Notes under the pieces: generated by a model
The model's input: only the letters and a program-made list of their open reading frames with translations
The model's database searches: none
Told to the model about the DNA's origin: nothing
Source of the DNA: Massilia sp. YIM B02763
GTDB lineage: Bacteria; Pseudomonadota; Gammaproteobacteria; Burkholderiales; Burkholderiaceae_D
Direction of reading: 5' to 3'
NCBI RefSeq assembly: GCF_030412015.1
Contig: NZ_JASNRD010000008.1
Location: forward strand, 1 to 64,000
DNA length: 64,000 nt
Part shown: one piece after another, positions 1-10,833 of the stretch
Position numbering within the stretch: the stretch's first letter is position 1
How the letters are laid out: every line of letters starts with the position of its first letter
Translations under genes and position numbers: made by a program

Positions 1-1008
1 CGCGCCGCCGGCGCCGCCGGTGCCGGCGTAGGAGCCACCGGTGGTGGCGCTGCCCGCGGTCGCGCCGCCGTTGGTCGACATGCCGCCCGCCGCGCCAGCC
101 GCGCCCGAGGCGCCGGCCGCTGCCGCGCCGGCGCCGCCGGTGGCTTGCACGCTGCCGCCGGTGCCGGTCGAGCCGACGCCTGCCGTGCCGGTGGCGCCGT
201 TGGCGCTGCCGGTGTTGTTGGCGACGTTGCCGATGTTCGAGATGTTGTTGCCCGAGACCGAGCCGGACAGGTTGCTGGTGGCGTTGGCCGACGAGGTATT
301 GAAGGCGTTCGACACATTCGAGGTGGCGGTGCCGCCGTTGTTGGCTGCGGTGGCGCCCAGCGACGACGCCGACGAGTCGCCCGAGCTGTTGTTCTTGCCC
401 GTGCTGTTGTCGTTGTCGCGGTTCGTGGTGGTGGTGTTCGTGTTGGTCGTGGTGGCCGTACGCTGGCTGTTGTCCGTATGGTCGTCGGTCGACGTGGTGG
501 TGGCGGTGTTGCCGCTGTCGCGGGTCGTGGTGGACGTGTTGGTGTTCGTGTTCGTGTTCGTGTTGCCGCTGTTGCTGTTCGACGTGGTCGTCGCGGTGTT
601 GGTGCTGTTATTGCGGTTGTCGGTCGAGGTATTGGTGCTATTGTTGCGGTTGTCGGTGTTGGTCGCCGTGTTGGTGCTGTTGTTGCGGTTGTCCGTCGAG
701 GTGTTGACGCTGTTGTTGCTGTTGTTCGTGTTCGTGTTGGTATTCGTGTTCGTGCTGCTGTTGTTGCCGCTGTTGCTGCTGTCGGACGACGTGGTGTTCG
801 TATTCGTGCTGCTGTTGTTGCCGCTATTGCTGCTGTCCGACGACGTGGTATTGGTCGCGGTGTTGGTGCTGTTGTTGTTGAAGCTGTCGGTCGAGCGGGT
901 GGTGGTTTGCGTCACCGTGCTGCCGCCGCGGCCGACGACGGAGTCATCCGCCTGTGCGCTCAGCGAGAAGGCAAGCGAAATGGCAGTCACGAGCAAAGTC
1001 TTGTTCAT
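1..1008 (-). CDS. Secreted Asn/Thr/Ser-rich repeat protein (C-terminus outside window)
   Basis: The frame is open from the ATG at 1008 to the left edge (336 codons, no stop). A Sec signal peptide (MNKTLL..., cleavage after SAQA, about residue 20) is followed by about 170 residues made almost only of Asn, Thr, Ser and Asp. This part has recurring units such as DNRNNSTNT and SSDSSNSGNNSSTNTNT. It then shifts to an Ala/Gly/Ser/Thr-rich stretch rich in GGAGAAGA-type runs. A GAGGGG ribosome site lies 8 bases before the ATG. I do not recognise a family. The composition suits an exported, unfolded or fibre-forming surface protein (adhesin, biofilm matrix or amyloid-like), but that is inference. The strong Val/Leu-rich frame on the other strand is its shadow. 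Confidence 0.75.
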   Translation of the reverse strand, partial: MNKTLLVTAISLAFSLSAQADDSVVGRGGSTVTQTTTRSTDSFNNNSTNTATNTTSSDSSNSGNNSSTNTNTTSSDSSNSGNNSSTNTNTNTNTNNSNNSVNTSTDNRNNSTNTATNTDNRNNSTNTSTDNRNNSTNTATTTSNSNSGNTNTNTNTNTSTTTRDSGNTATTTSTDDHTDNSQRTATTTNTNTTTTNRDNDNSTGKNNSSGDSSASSLGATAANNGGTATSNVSNAFNTSSANATSNLSGSVSGNNISNIGNVANNTGSANGATGTAGVGSTGTGGSVQATGGAGAAAAGASGAAGAAGGMSTNGGATAGSATTGGSYAGTGGAGGA

Positions 1009-1367
1009 TCGAGTTTCCCCTCTGGGTTTGATGGTTGGTTGGGCCGGCTGCGCTTTCGCGCCGACGTTATCTCCTTTGCACGTTCGGTGCCAGCGTTAAG
1101 GAAGAGCTCGCTAACCCATTGTTTTTGTTGGCTTTGTGCGCTTCGTCCTACGCAGCCGTCAGAGAAAATCCGGCACGAATTGCCGAATTTATTGAAAATG
1201 TGTGCCAGATGCGGAACAGGTTTGTCACGCTGGCCTGTCCGGCGCGCCGCGCGGCTGGACAGGGTTGTGCCACTTTGTGCCAAGGTGTCCGCAAACGGTT
1301 GCGCTCGGCAGTGCCCAAACGCAAAAGGGCGGCCATCGGCCGCCCTGAAAGGATGAGTAAAGCGCGC
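1009..1367. other. Intergenic region upstream of the repeat protein
   Basis: There is no convincing gene here. It should hold the promoter of the leftward repeat-protein gene and ends with the terminator of the next leftward gene. Short frames in it have no ribosome site or recognisable product. Confidence 0.5.
1322..1345 (-). terminator. Intrinsic terminator of the sigma-54 activator gene
   Basis: A perfect 8-bp stem (GGGCGGCC at 1327-1334 with GGCCGCCC at 1338-1345) and 3-base loop. On the minus strand it is followed by TTTTG, 22 bases past the regulator's stop codon. Confidence 0.85.
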
Positions 1368-2711
<1,344 letters not shown>

Positions 2712-3093
2712 CCATCTCTCCATGGGCATCCGCCGTCCCCTGCGTGGCGGCAGGGACGGGGCACCGGCTTATAGTTCTACAAGTGTAACCAACGGTAAGA
2801 AATGCTGGAGTTCTCTAGCCCCTTGGCAAGTTCTTAACATTCGTTGAAGTTCAAGTAACATTATGCCATTTATGCAACTTTCGTGGATTCAATCGTGCGC
2901 GACGAAAGGTGCATATGCAGCATGCGCGCGAGAGCGATGGGACCGGGGGGCGGGTTCAAGGTCCTGTGGTCGGCGGCATGAGGGCCCGGACAGCCGCGCA
3001 TGCGCGGAACTCGGCCATATGTACCCGGCGGTTACAAAGCGGTGGGAGGGGAAGCGGATGCGCGGCGGCGCATCCGGCGGGGGAGCCTGCGCG
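2712..3093. other. Intergenic region with promoter of the sigma-54 activator
   Basis: AT-rich around 2770-2900 and without a credible gene. It holds the 11-base palindrome TTGAAGTTCAA at 2844-2854 and a 9-bp hairpin (CGGATGCGC/GCGCATCCG, 3055-3076). The hairpin lies just past the stop of the next leftward gene and could terminate it weakly, since no T-run follows. Confidence 0.4.
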
Positions 3094-3567
3094 TCAGCGC
3101 ACGCGCTTGACCTTGGCGGTCTGGTTGGTGCCCGGGAACTCGATGAACATCGTGCCGAACATATTGCGGGTAATGCGGACCTTGGGATCGGTGACGGGGT
3201 CGAGCATGCCCGAACTGCCGTCGCTGACGCGCCAGACCTGGCCGTTGGCCAGCTTGAACTGGGTGTTCGGCCCCCAGCCGTCGATACGGCCCACGAGCGC
3301 GCTTTCGATCAGCTTGGGCGCTTCCGGGCGGCGCACGTTTTCCAGGCCGAAACTTTGGGCCGGATCGGCCGGGGCAGCCGCTGCAGCGGCCGTTGCGGCC
3401 GCGCGCGGCGCGCCGACCTTGGCGGAATTCGCCGGAATGGCGTCGTAGCACGCCAGGCGGGCAGCCGTGTCGTCGAGCTTGCGGCAGGCCAGCAGCGCGG
3501 CATCGTCGGCCAGGACGGCGCCGGATGCGCACAGCAGAGTCAGCAGCAAGGGCAGGGCAGGTTTCAT
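3094..3567 (-). CDS. Small secreted protein with CRKLDD...ARLACYDAI motif
   Basis: 157 residues with a clear signal peptide (MKPALPLLLTLLCASGAVLA). The mature start has two Cys in the motif ACRKLDDTAARLACYDAI, a pattern common in small periplasmic proteins of Proteobacteria. An Ala-rich linker (about 56-67) leads to a compact C-terminal part with a QVWR segment and TGxxxxR-like turns, probably a small beta-barrel fold. Function is unknown. It stands alone between the regulator and rlhA, all leftward, with about 50 bases to rlhA. Confidence 0.75.
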   Translation of the reverse strand: MKPALPLLLTLLCASGAVLADDAALLACRKLDDTAARLACYDAIPANSAKVGAPRAAATAAAAAAPADPAQSFGLENVRRPEAPKLIESALVGRIDGWGPNTQFKLANGQVWRVSDGSSGMLDPVTDPKVRITRNMFGTMFIEFPGTNQTAKVKRVR

Positions 3568-3619
3568 TGCATCCTTTCGTACATTTCAATCGCGCAAGAT
3601 TATAGCCGCCTTCACGCCA

Positions 3620-5590
3620 TCAGGCGCGCGGGCGCTGGCGGTGGAACACGAGCGGGCTGTACGGGATCGCCGACGGCGGCGGCGACTGCAGGATGTTGTC
3701 CTTCATGGCGCCGATGATGTGCATCTCGCAGGGTTTGCAATCGAACTTCAGCGTGTAGCGCTCCTCGCCCGACACGAGCGTCATCGGCTCGGCGCGCACC
3801 TGGCCCTGCACGCCCTGGACGCCCTTGGCCTGCTTGGGGCACAGGTTGAAGGAAAAGCGCAGGCAGTGCTTGGTGATCATCAGCGACACCTCGCCCGGCT
3901 CCTCGTGCGCCTCGTAGGCCGCGGCGATCAATTGCACGCCGTGGCGGTGGTAGAAGGCGCGCGCCTTCTCGTTGTAGACGTTGGCCAGGTAGCTGAGCTG
4001 GGTTTCCGGGTAGGCGGGGGCGGGCTCCGCCGCCCGGGCGCGTTCCGGGCGCTGCCAGGCGGCCAGGCGCGCCGCTTCCTGGGCCGCCACGGCGTCGCGG
4101 CGCAGCGCGTTGATCGTGCTGGACGGCACGAACCACGGCCGGGCCAGCGCCAGGTCGATGGTGCCGGCCTCGAACATCGTGTTGCCCAGCTTGCCGAGGC
4201 TGGCGCGCAGGCCGGCCAGGGCCTGCTCGGCCTGCTGGGCGGGCTGCAGCGCCAGGGCGGCCGACGTCGTCGTCGCGATGCCGTCCTCGTCCGTGAGGGT
4301 CAGGGACAGGCCGCCGTCGGTGTCGGCCAGCACCATGTCGAGGCGCACGCGGCGCTCCGAGGACTTCTTGGTCAGCACGGCTTCCCACTGGTGGTCGCGG
4401 TTGCGGCTGACGACGGTGCCCACCTTCAGGCCCGCCAGGCTCGAGACGGGCTCGTTGGGGAACACGCGCCAGCGCTGGCCGTCCGCGTCCTCGCCCAGCT
4501 TCTGCACGACGTTGGCCTGGATGCCGACCGTCTCGCGCTTGTGCATGTAGTTCAAGCCGTCGCCATTGGCCATGGGCGCATTGGTGAGGAGGTCGATGTT
4601 GTCGCCCCCGACGCGCACCACGGTGCCCAGTTCCACGCCCACGTACTTGGGCGAATCGAAGGCGCCGATGGTCTGCTGGCGGCCCTGGGCGAAATAATCG
4701 GTGTGGCCGCGATGGAAGTTCTTGTCGACGTCGGGCGTGAAGTGGACCTCGGTACGGCCGCTCGACGCGCGCGCCAGTTCCGGGCGCCGCTCGAGCAGCT
4801 CGTCCAGCAGCAGGCGGTAGTGGGCCGTGATGTTCTTCACGTAGCCCATGTCCTTGTAGCGGCCCTCGATCTTGAACGAGCGGATGCCGGCATCGACGAG
4901 GGCCTCCAGGTTGCGGCTCTGGTCGTTGTCCTTCATCGACAGCAGGTGTTTTTCGTAGGCCACCACGCGGCCCTGGCCGTCGGACAGCGTGTACGGCAGG
5001 CGGCAGGCCTGCGAGCAGTCGCCGCGGTTGGCGCTGCGGCCCGTGTCCGCATGCGAGATATAGCACTGGCCCGAGAACGCCACGCACAGGGCGCCGTGGA
5101 TGAAGTACTCGAGCGGCGTGTCGACGTCGGCGCGGATCTTCCTGATCTGCTCGATGGTGAGCTCGCGCGCCAGCACGAGCTGGGAAAAGCCGACCTGGCC
5201 CAGGAACTTCGCCTTTTCCACGGTGCGGATATCGCATTGGGTACTGGCGTGCAGCTGGATCGGCGGCAAGTCCATTTCCAGCATCGCCATGTCCTGGACG
5301 ATCAGCGCGTCGACGCCGGCGTCGTACAGCTGGTGGATCTGCTTGCGGGCCGTTTCCAGCTCGGCGTCGTGCAGGATCGTGTTCATCGTCACGAAGATGC
5401 GCGCGCGGTAGCGGTGCGCGAACGCCACCAGCGACGCGATCTCTTCCAGCGTATTGCTGGCATTGTGGCGCGCCCCGAAAGCCGGCCCGCCGATGTAGAC
5501 CGCATCGGCGCCGTGCAGGATGGCTTCGCGGCCGATCTCGGCGGTTTTGGCGGGGGACAGCAGTTCGAGCTGGTGGGGGAGGAGGGACAT
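3620..5590 (-). CDS. rlhA: U32-family 23S rRNA 5-hydroxycytidine synthase RlhA (YdcP type)
   Basis: 656 residues, close to the 653 of E. coli RlhA, which hydroxylates C2501 of 23S rRNA. It begins with the U32 signature LLSPAKTAEIGREAILHGAD. It keeps the Cys cluster expected for an iron-sulfur centre (HGALCVAFSGQCYISH and GDCSQACRLPY, about residues 165-205) and the IEGRYKDMGYV motif. The C-terminal half carries the extra domains of the long U32 forms, not the short YhbU/YhbV forms, and ends with Cys pairs (CPKQAKG, CKPCEMH). The start at 5590 has AGGA 8 bases upstream; an in-frame start at 5629 would add 13 unlikely residues. The assignment comes from length and motifs, so a U32 paralogue remains possible. 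Confidence 0.85.
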   Translation of the reverse strand: MSLLPHQLELLSPAKTAEIGREAILHGADAVYIGGPAFGARHNASNTLEEIASLVAFAHRYRARIFVTMNTILHDAELETARKQIHQLYDAGVDALIVQDMAMLEMDLPPIQLHASTQCDIRTVEKAKFLGQVGFSQLVLARELTIEQIRKIRADVDTPLEYFIHGALCVAFSGQCYISHADTGRSANRGDCSQACRLPYTLSDGQGRVVAYEKHLLSMKDNDQSRNLEALVDAGIRSFKIEGRYKDMGYVKNITAHYRLLLDELLERRPELARASSGRTEVHFTPDVDKNFHRGHTDYFAQGRQQTIGAFDSPKYVGVELGTVVRVGGDNIDLLTNAPMANGDGLNYMHKRETVGIQANVVQKLGEDADGQRWRVFPNEPVSSLAGLKVGTVVSRNRDHQWEAVLTKKSSERRVRLDMVLADTDGGLSLTLTDEDGIATTTSAALALQPAQQAEQALAGLRASLGKLGNTMFEAGTIDLALARPWFVPSSTINALRRDAVAAQEAARLAAWQRPERARAAEPAPAYPETQLSYLANVYNEKARAFYHRHGVQLIAAAYEAHEEPGEVSLMITKHCLRFSFNLCPKQAKGVQGVQGQVRAEPMTLVSGEERYTLKFDCKPCEMHIIGAMKDNILQSPPPSAIPYSPLVFHRQRPRA

Positions 5591-6156
5591 GGCGGGTTCC
5601 TGGCAAGCGAAGGCGGAAATTATAGCCATATCAATGGCTTATGTCACCGGCCGGGGAATCGGCGAGTGCGAACATATTCTTGCAGCAAGAATTTCTTTTA
5701 GTTATTATGAATCCGAAACTTTCATCGCTCTCGCCCCTGCTGAAGATTGCGCTCGCCATCGTTGATCCCCTATTTCTGATTGCGATCGCAATAAACATGC
5801 GCCGGGCTGCATGAAACTGCCGAGGGAAAGCGTTTTACTACCGTCCCGGTTACACGCATCGGTCGCGCCGACGCCGTGCTTCTTGTGCATTCGCACAACT
5901 CTTTTTTCGAATGACGCCGCATTCGCCAAGCGCCCCCGCGGCATCCACGGCGGGACGGCTCGCGCCTGTCGTTCGTCCCGCTCGCCTGTTTTTCCTAGTG
6001 GAATGGTTTCGCAGGATCGATGTGCCATCTAAGAAACTTCGTCGGGAGCGGCGTCGACTCGATGTCTCCTAAATGCCGCAAACGAGCGCGCAAAGCTGGG
6101 CGCATGCCTGAACGTATGTTACTGTGCAGCAAAAACCATTTCGAGCATTTGTACAA
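5591..6156. other. Divergent intergenic region between rlhA and the histidine kinase
   Basis: About 565 bases with no supported gene. It is AT-rich around 5620-5720. It contains the perfect 14-base palindrome ATTGCGATCGCAAT at 5779-5792, a possible operator. The frames covering it have no ribosome site and atypical composition. Confidence 0.45.
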
Positions 6157-8472
6157 ATGTCTGTGTTCAAAACGGCGTTCCCCTTGCCCCGCGGCCTGGC
6201 CGGCTACATGGCCCTGGCTTTCTCCCTGCTATCCATCATCCTCACCTTCGTCATCGTCGAAGTGGTGGAGCACAAGGCGACCCATCACGTCGAGGAGACC
6301 ATCGGCCGCGGGCTCGCCGAGGTGGCCCTGCAGACTTCCGACAAGCTCGACCGCGGCATGTTCGAGCGCTACCGCGAAGTCGCGCTGCTGGCGCGGCGCA
6401 GCGAACTGGGCGACGCGTCGCGCTCCATCGCGGCACGGCGCGCCATGCTGGATGACGTGCTGAACAGCTACCGCTATTACGGCTGGATCGGCCTGGCCGG
6501 CCTGGACGGCAAGGTCAAGGTCGCCGCCAAGGGCTTGCTGGAAGGCCAGGACGTGTCCGCGCGCCCCTGGTTCGGGCGCGCGCTGGAAGGCCGCCACGTG
6601 GGCGACGTGCACGAAGCCCTGCTGCTGGCCAAGCTGCTGCAGCAGGAGGGCGGGGAGCCGATGCGCTTCGTCGACGTCGCGTTTCCCTACCACGGTCCGG
6701 ACGGCCGCGTGAACGGCGTGCTGGCCGCCCACCTGTCCTGGGCCTGGGCGCGCGACGTCGAGGAATCGATCATCGCGCCGCTGGAACAGAGCCGCCAGGT
6801 CGAGGCGATGATCGTCAGCGCGAACGGCGTGGTGCTGCTGGGTCCGAGCGACCTGCAGGGCAAGCGCTTGCCCACGTCGCTGCTGGCCATGGCCGATCCC
6901 GCGCACCCGACCTGGCGCCAGGAAACCTGGCCGGGCGGGACCCGCTACCTGACGGGCCTGAGCCGCTCCAGGGGCTACGACGACTATCCCGGCCTGGGCT
7001 GGACCGTGCTGGTGCGCCAGAAGGTGTCCACCGCCTTGTTGCCCATCGAGCTGCTGCGCCAGTACGCGCTGGCGAGCGGCATCGGCCTGGCGCTGCTGTT
7101 CTCGATCGCCGGCGCCTTCGTCGCCCGCATGATCACCCGCCCCCTGAAACGGCTGGCGCGTTCGGCCCGCACGCTGCAGGACGGCAGCGCCAGGATCCCC
7201 GTCATCGAAGGCGGCGCCAGCAGCTACGAGGAAGTGCGCGAGCTGGCCGATTCGCTGAACCACCTGGTCCAGGACCTGATCCGCAGGAGCGGCGAGCTGG
7301 AATTGTTGAATGCGACGCTGGAGCGCCGCGTCGGCGAGCGCACCAACGAGCTGGCCGCCGCGCTGGCCCAGGTGCAGGCCAACGAGCAGCGCATCCATAC
7401 GATCATCGACACGGCCCAGGACGCGTTCATCGGCGTCGACCTCGACGGCCGCATCGTCGACTGGAATACCCAGGCGCGCGCCATGTTCGGTTGGAGCCGC
7501 AGCGAGGCGATCGGCAAGCCGGTGGCGCTGACGGTGCCGGAACGCTACCGCTTCAGCGTGGAAAAATCGCTCGCGCGTTTCGCCGAGACGGGCGAGCTGG
7601 GCCTGCTGGGCCAGCGCGTCGAGCGCATCGTCAGCGACCGCAACGGCAACGAGATCCCCGTCGAGCTGACGCTGGGCCTGGTGGCCAGCGGCACGCGGCC
7701 GTTCTTCAGCATCTTCCTGCACGATATCTCGCTGCGCAAGAAGGTCGAGCGCATGAAGGACGAGTTCATCGCCACCGCCTCGCACGAGTTGCGCACGCCG
7801 CTGACCTCGATGCGGGTGTCGCTGTCGCTGCTGGCGCAAGGCACGGTCGCCACGCTCGAGCCCGAGGTGCAGGAGCTGGTCGACATCGCGCACCGCCATT
7901 GCGAGCGCCTGGTGCGCCTGGTCAACGACATGCTGGACGTGCAGAAGATCGAGGCGGGCGGGCTGCAGCTCGACAAGCGCCGCGAGGCGGTGCTGCCGCT
8001 GGTGCAGGAAGCCATCGCCGCCATGCGCGGTTTCGGCCGGGAGCGCCACATCGCCCTCGAATGCGAGTGCCCGGGCGGCTGCGCCGACGTGAGCGCCGAG
8101 CTCGACCACGACCGCCTGCTGCAGGTACTGACCAACCTGCTGTCGAACGCCATCAAGTTCTCGCCGCCGGACAGCGCCGTCGTCGTGCGTATCGAGCGCC
8201 TGCCGCAGGTGTTGCGGATCTCCGTGATCGACCAGGGCAGCGGCATCCCCGACAGTTTCCGCGACCGCATCTTCCAGCGCTTCGCGCAGGCCGGCAGCGC
8301 CGGCGGCAGCGGCCTGGGCTTGTCGATCTGCAAGGGTATCGTCGAGGAACACGGCGGCAGCCTGTGGTTCACGAGCGTGGAGGGCAAGGGCACCAGCTTC
8401 CACGTCGACCTGCCCGCTGGCGTCGCGGACCCGGCCCCGGCTGCGGCGCGTGCGGACGGCGAACCTGCCTGA
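6157..8472 (+). CDS. Membrane sensor histidine kinase (extracytoplasmic sensor-HAMP-PAS-HisKA-HATPase)
   Basis: 771 residues. A transmembrane helix near 18-37 and a second near 305-325 flank a roughly 265-residue extracytoplasmic sensor region of dCache type. A HAMP linker, a coiled-coil stretch and a PAS domain (about 410-525) follow. The HisKA H-box HELRTP lies at about 543, then HATPase boxes NLLSNAIKFSP, DQGSGIPDSF and GSGLGLSICKG. It therefore autophosphorylates on His in response to a periplasmic signal. The start is uncertain: neither the ATG at 6157 nor an in-frame GTG at 6124 has a clear ribosome site. The convergent REC-AraC gene just downstream is the obvious candidate partner, though divergent placement makes this inference. 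Confidence 0.88.
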   Translation: MSVFKTAFPLPRGLAGYMALAFSLLSIILTFVIVEVVEHKATHHVEETIGRGLAEVALQTSDKLDRGMFERYREVALLARRSELGDASRSIAARRAMLDDVLNSYRYYGWIGLAGLDGKVKVAAKGLLEGQDVSARPWFGRALEGRHVGDVHEALLLAKLLQQEGGEPMRFVDVAFPYHGPDGRVNGVLAAHLSWAWARDVEESIIAPLEQSRQVEAMIVSANGVVLLGPSDLQGKRLPTSLLAMADPAHPTWRQETWPGGTRYLTGLSRSRGYDDYPGLGWTVLVRQKVSTALLPIELLRQYALASGIGLALLFSIAGAFVARMITRPLKRLARSARTLQDGSARIPVIEGGASSYEEVRELADSLNHLVQDLIRRSGELELLNATLERRVGERTNELAAALAQVQANEQRIHTIIDTAQDAFIGVDLDGRIVDWNTQARAMFGWSRSEAIGKPVALTVPERYRFSVEKSLARFAETGELGLLGQRVERIVSDRNGNEIPVELTLGLVASGTRPFFSIFLHDISLRKKVERMKDEFIATASHELRTPLTSMRVSLSLLAQGTVATLEPEVQELVDIAHRHCERLVRLVNDMLDVQKIEAGGLQLDKRREAVLPLVQEAIAAMRGFGRERHIALECECPGGCADVSAELDHDRLLQVLTNLLSNAIKFSPPDSAVVVRIERLPQVLRISVIDQGSGIPDSFRDRIFQRFAQAGSAGGSGLGLSICKGIVEEHGGSLWFTSVEGKGTSFHVDLPAGVADPAPAAARADGEPA

Positions 8473-8600
8473 TCATCCTGGCCGGCGACGAGGAGAAATC
8501 CGGCGAGCTCCCGATGTCGGGCATCCTGGCGAATCTGCGGGCCACCCAGGCCCCTGCCGGTCTTCGATGCGCGCCTGCCCTGCGATCCAGCGGGCAGGCT

Positions 8601-9370
8601 TCAGCGCCCCTCGTCGCGCACGCGGCGGCGCCACGCGCCGGGCGCCAGTCCCGTCCGTTCCTTGAACGCCGTCGAAAAATTGCGCGCGTTCCGGTAGCCC
8701 ACCGTGCCCGCCACGTCGTTCACATCCATCTCCGACTCGCGCAGCAGCCGCTCGGCGCGCTCGAAGCGCCGTTCGCGCACGTAGTCGAACACGCTGCAGC
8801 CCAGGCGCTGGCGGAACACGGCGTTCAGACGCTCGCGATAGGTGCCTGCGGCGCGCGCGATATCCGCCAGCTCCGGCAGGTCGGACAGGTTGGCGTCGAT
8901 CAGGCGGCATGCCGCCGCCAGGACCAGCGCGTCCAGGTCCATGGGCCGGGCAGGGGCGGCCGTCGGTGCCGCCGCGCCCGTGCGCGGCATCAGTCCCAGG
9001 TGCACGCGTATGCGCGCCAGCAATTCGTCCGGATCGCAGGGCGCGACGAGGAAATCCACGGCCCCCAGCGTCAGGCCCGTGACGCGCTCGCGCGGACCGG
9101 CGTCCGTTCCCAGCAGGATCAGGGGGATGGCGCTCGTCGCGGGATCCGCCTTGAGCAGGCGGCAGCAGGCATAACCGTCCATGTCCGGAAGCGCGACGTC
9201 GGCGACGATCAGTTGCGGCTGTTCCAGTGCGGCCAGGCGTACGCCCTGCACGCCGCCCGCCGCCCGGTGACGCCGTAGCCGGCCCGACGCAGCAGCGTCC
9301 CGTGGCGAATGCGGCGGTGCTCGTCCGGATCGATCAAGAGGATACGGGTCGCATGCGGCGTGAAAGGCAT
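8601..9370 (-). pseudogene. Response regulator with receiver and AraC-type DNA-binding domain, frameshifted
   Basis: From the ATG at 9370 the frame reads a normal receiver start (MPFTPHATRILLIDPDEHRR...AGYGVTG), then goes out of frame. The rest of the receiver continues in another frame (GVQGVRLAALEQPQL...VADVALPDMDGY), followed by a complete AraC helix-turn-helix pair (ADIARAAGTYRERLNAVF ... VGYRNARNFSTAFKERTG). The break falls at 9255-9270, inside a GGGCGGCGGGCGGCG run on the coding strand. One indel would restore about 256 residues, including the phospho-acceptor Asp in VADVALPD. It could be a true inactivating mutation, phase variation in the G/C run, or a sequencing error. It sits convergent to the histidine kinase and next to the pilus operon, which it might regulate. 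Confidence 0.8.
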
Positions 9371-9547
9371 GGTGTCGAACGTTGTTGTGAAGCAGCGATA
9401 TTAGCGACTTTTGCGAGATTTCACATCTTCCAGACGGATTTTCTCCTACCGAAGATGTTTCAGATTTGCAGCTTTTTCTGTCTTTTGCGATAGTTGTCGC
9501 ACGGCAATAGCGCAGTCCCCGCAGCCCCATTCATAAGGAGAATCATC

Positions 9548-10063
9548 ATGTTGAAGTCGCATTCGAAACTGGCAGTCGTCGGCCTGATCGGCGCCCTGTT
9601 CGCTCCGCTGGCCACCCAGGCCGCCACCTACAGCCAGTCGAAGACCGCGAATTTCGACGTCACCATGAAGATTGTTGCAGACTGCACCATCGCTGCCAAC
9701 AGCATGGACTTCGGCCAGAACCAGGGCGTGCTGAGCGCGGCCGTCACCGCGAACTCGACGATCAACGTCACCTGCACCAACACCACCCCGTACAACGTCG
9801 GCCTGAACGCCGGCACCGGCACGGGCTCGTCGGGCACCAACCGTTACCTGAGCGGCACTGGCGCGAACACCGGCACCGTGCGCTTCAACCTGTTCCAGTC
9901 GCCGGGCTCCGGCCTGTGGGGCAATACCCAGGGCACGGACACCATGTCGGGCGTCGGCAACGGCAACCTGCAGACCCTCACCGTCTATGGCGAGATCCCG
10001 GTGCAGACGACCCCGGCGCCGGACAGCTACAAATCGACCGTCACCGCCACCGTCTACTTCTGA
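9548..10063 (+). CDS. Spore coat U domain pilin, Csu-type major subunit
   Basis: 171 residues: signal peptide ending ATQA, then a single spore-coat-U (SCPU) domain with the paired Cys (VADCTIAANSMDFG and INVTCTN), and a C-terminal TVTATVYF strand. That strand is the donor/terminal strand typical of Csu subunits, which polymerise by donor-strand exchange into thin archaic chaperone-usher pili for surface attachment. AAGGAG lies 8 bases before the ATG at 9548. It is the first gene of a four-gene rightward operon, overlapping the chaperone by one base (TGATG). Confidence 0.9.
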   Translation: MLKSHSKLAVVGLIGALFAPLATQAATYSQSKTANFDVTMKIVADCTIAANSMDFGQNQGVLSAAVTANSTINVTCTNTTPYNVGLNAGTGTGSSGTNRYLSGTGANTGTVRFNLFQSPGSGLWGNTQGTDTMSGVGNGNLQTLTVYGEIPVQTTPAPDSYKSTVTATVYF

Positions 10064-10818
10064 TGCGACGCTCCTCCCGCATGCCGCGCATCCCGTCCGT
10101 CAGGGTCGCCATCGCCGCCACCGCCATGAGCGCGGCAATGCTGGCCGGCACCGCGGCCGGCGCCGCCAACCTGCAGATCTCGCCCGTCTCGATCGCCTTC
10201 CAGCCGTCGCAGGCAGCGTCCGGCATCAACCTGCAGAACTATGGCGAGACGCCGCTGTACGGCCAGGTGCGCGTGTACGCCTGGGACCAGAAGGACGGCG
10301 TCGACGTCCTGACCCCGACCACCGACCTGGTGGCAAGCCCTCCCGTCATCGAAGTGGCGCCGAACAGCGCCCAGACCATCCGCCTGGTGCGCCGCGCCAG
10401 CGCGCCCGCGGGCGTGGAGCGCAGCTACCGCATCCTGATCGACGAGATCCCGCGCGGCGATGCGGCCAGCGGCGTCGCCATCCGCCTGCAATATTCCGTG
10501 CCCGTGTTCGTGGCGGGCTCCAGCGCCGCGGCCGCGCCGGCCGTCACCTGGACCCTGGTGCGCAAGGATGGCGACACCGTGCTGCGCGCGGCCAACGGCG
10601 GCACGCTGCACGCCCAGCTGGGCGCCACCCGCCTGCGTACCGAGGCGGGCCAGGACGTCGAGATCAGCAAGGGCCTGCTCGGCTATGCGCTGGCCGGCCG
10701 TAGCCGCGAATGGAAGCTGGCACAGGACAAGGCCGCCGGCCTGCAGGGCAAGCTGACCGTGATCACGACCGTCAACACGCGCGAGGAGCAGTTCCCCGTC
10801 GTGCCTGACGGCAACTGA
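10063..10818 (+). CDS. csuC: Csu-type periplasmic pilus chaperone
   Basis: 251 residues with a signal peptide ending TAAGAA. It has the two-Ig PapD-like fold of archaic chaperones: NLQISPVSIAF at the mature start, the first-domain edge strand (SAQTIRLVRR) and the conserved YRILIDEIP segment. It would hold pilin subunits in the periplasm and pass them to the usher. The start at 10063 overlaps the subunit's stop. An ATG at 10081 is an alternative with a shorter leader. Confidence 0.9.
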   Translation: MRRSSRMPRIPSVRVAIAATAMSAAMLAGTAAGAANLQISPVSIAFQPSQAASGINLQNYGETPLYGQVRVYAWDQKDGVDVLTPTTDLVASPPVIEVAPNSAQTIRLVRRASAPAGVERSYRILIDEIPRGDAASGVAIRLQYSVPVFVAGSSAAAAPAVTWTLVRKDGDTVLRAANGGTLHAQLGATRLRTEAGQDVEISKGLLGYALAGRSREWKLAQDKAAGLQGKLTVITTVNTREEQFPVVPDGN

Positions 10819-10833
10819 TCCGGCCGGGGTCCG

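Noticed and set aside
600..850. Closely spaced DNA repeats that could suggest a CRISPR array
   Set aside because: They are codon repeats of the N/T/S-rich protein with no unique spacers and stay in frame.
41..1099. A 352-codon Val/Leu-rich frame on the plus strand
   Set aside because: It is the reverse of the Asn/Thr/Ser repeats of the minus-strand protein, and no ribosome site or family fits.
3055..3076. Strong terminator after the small secreted gene
   Set aside because: The hairpin is perfect, but a C/T-mixed tract rather than a T-run follows, so it is mentioned only within the intergenic entry.
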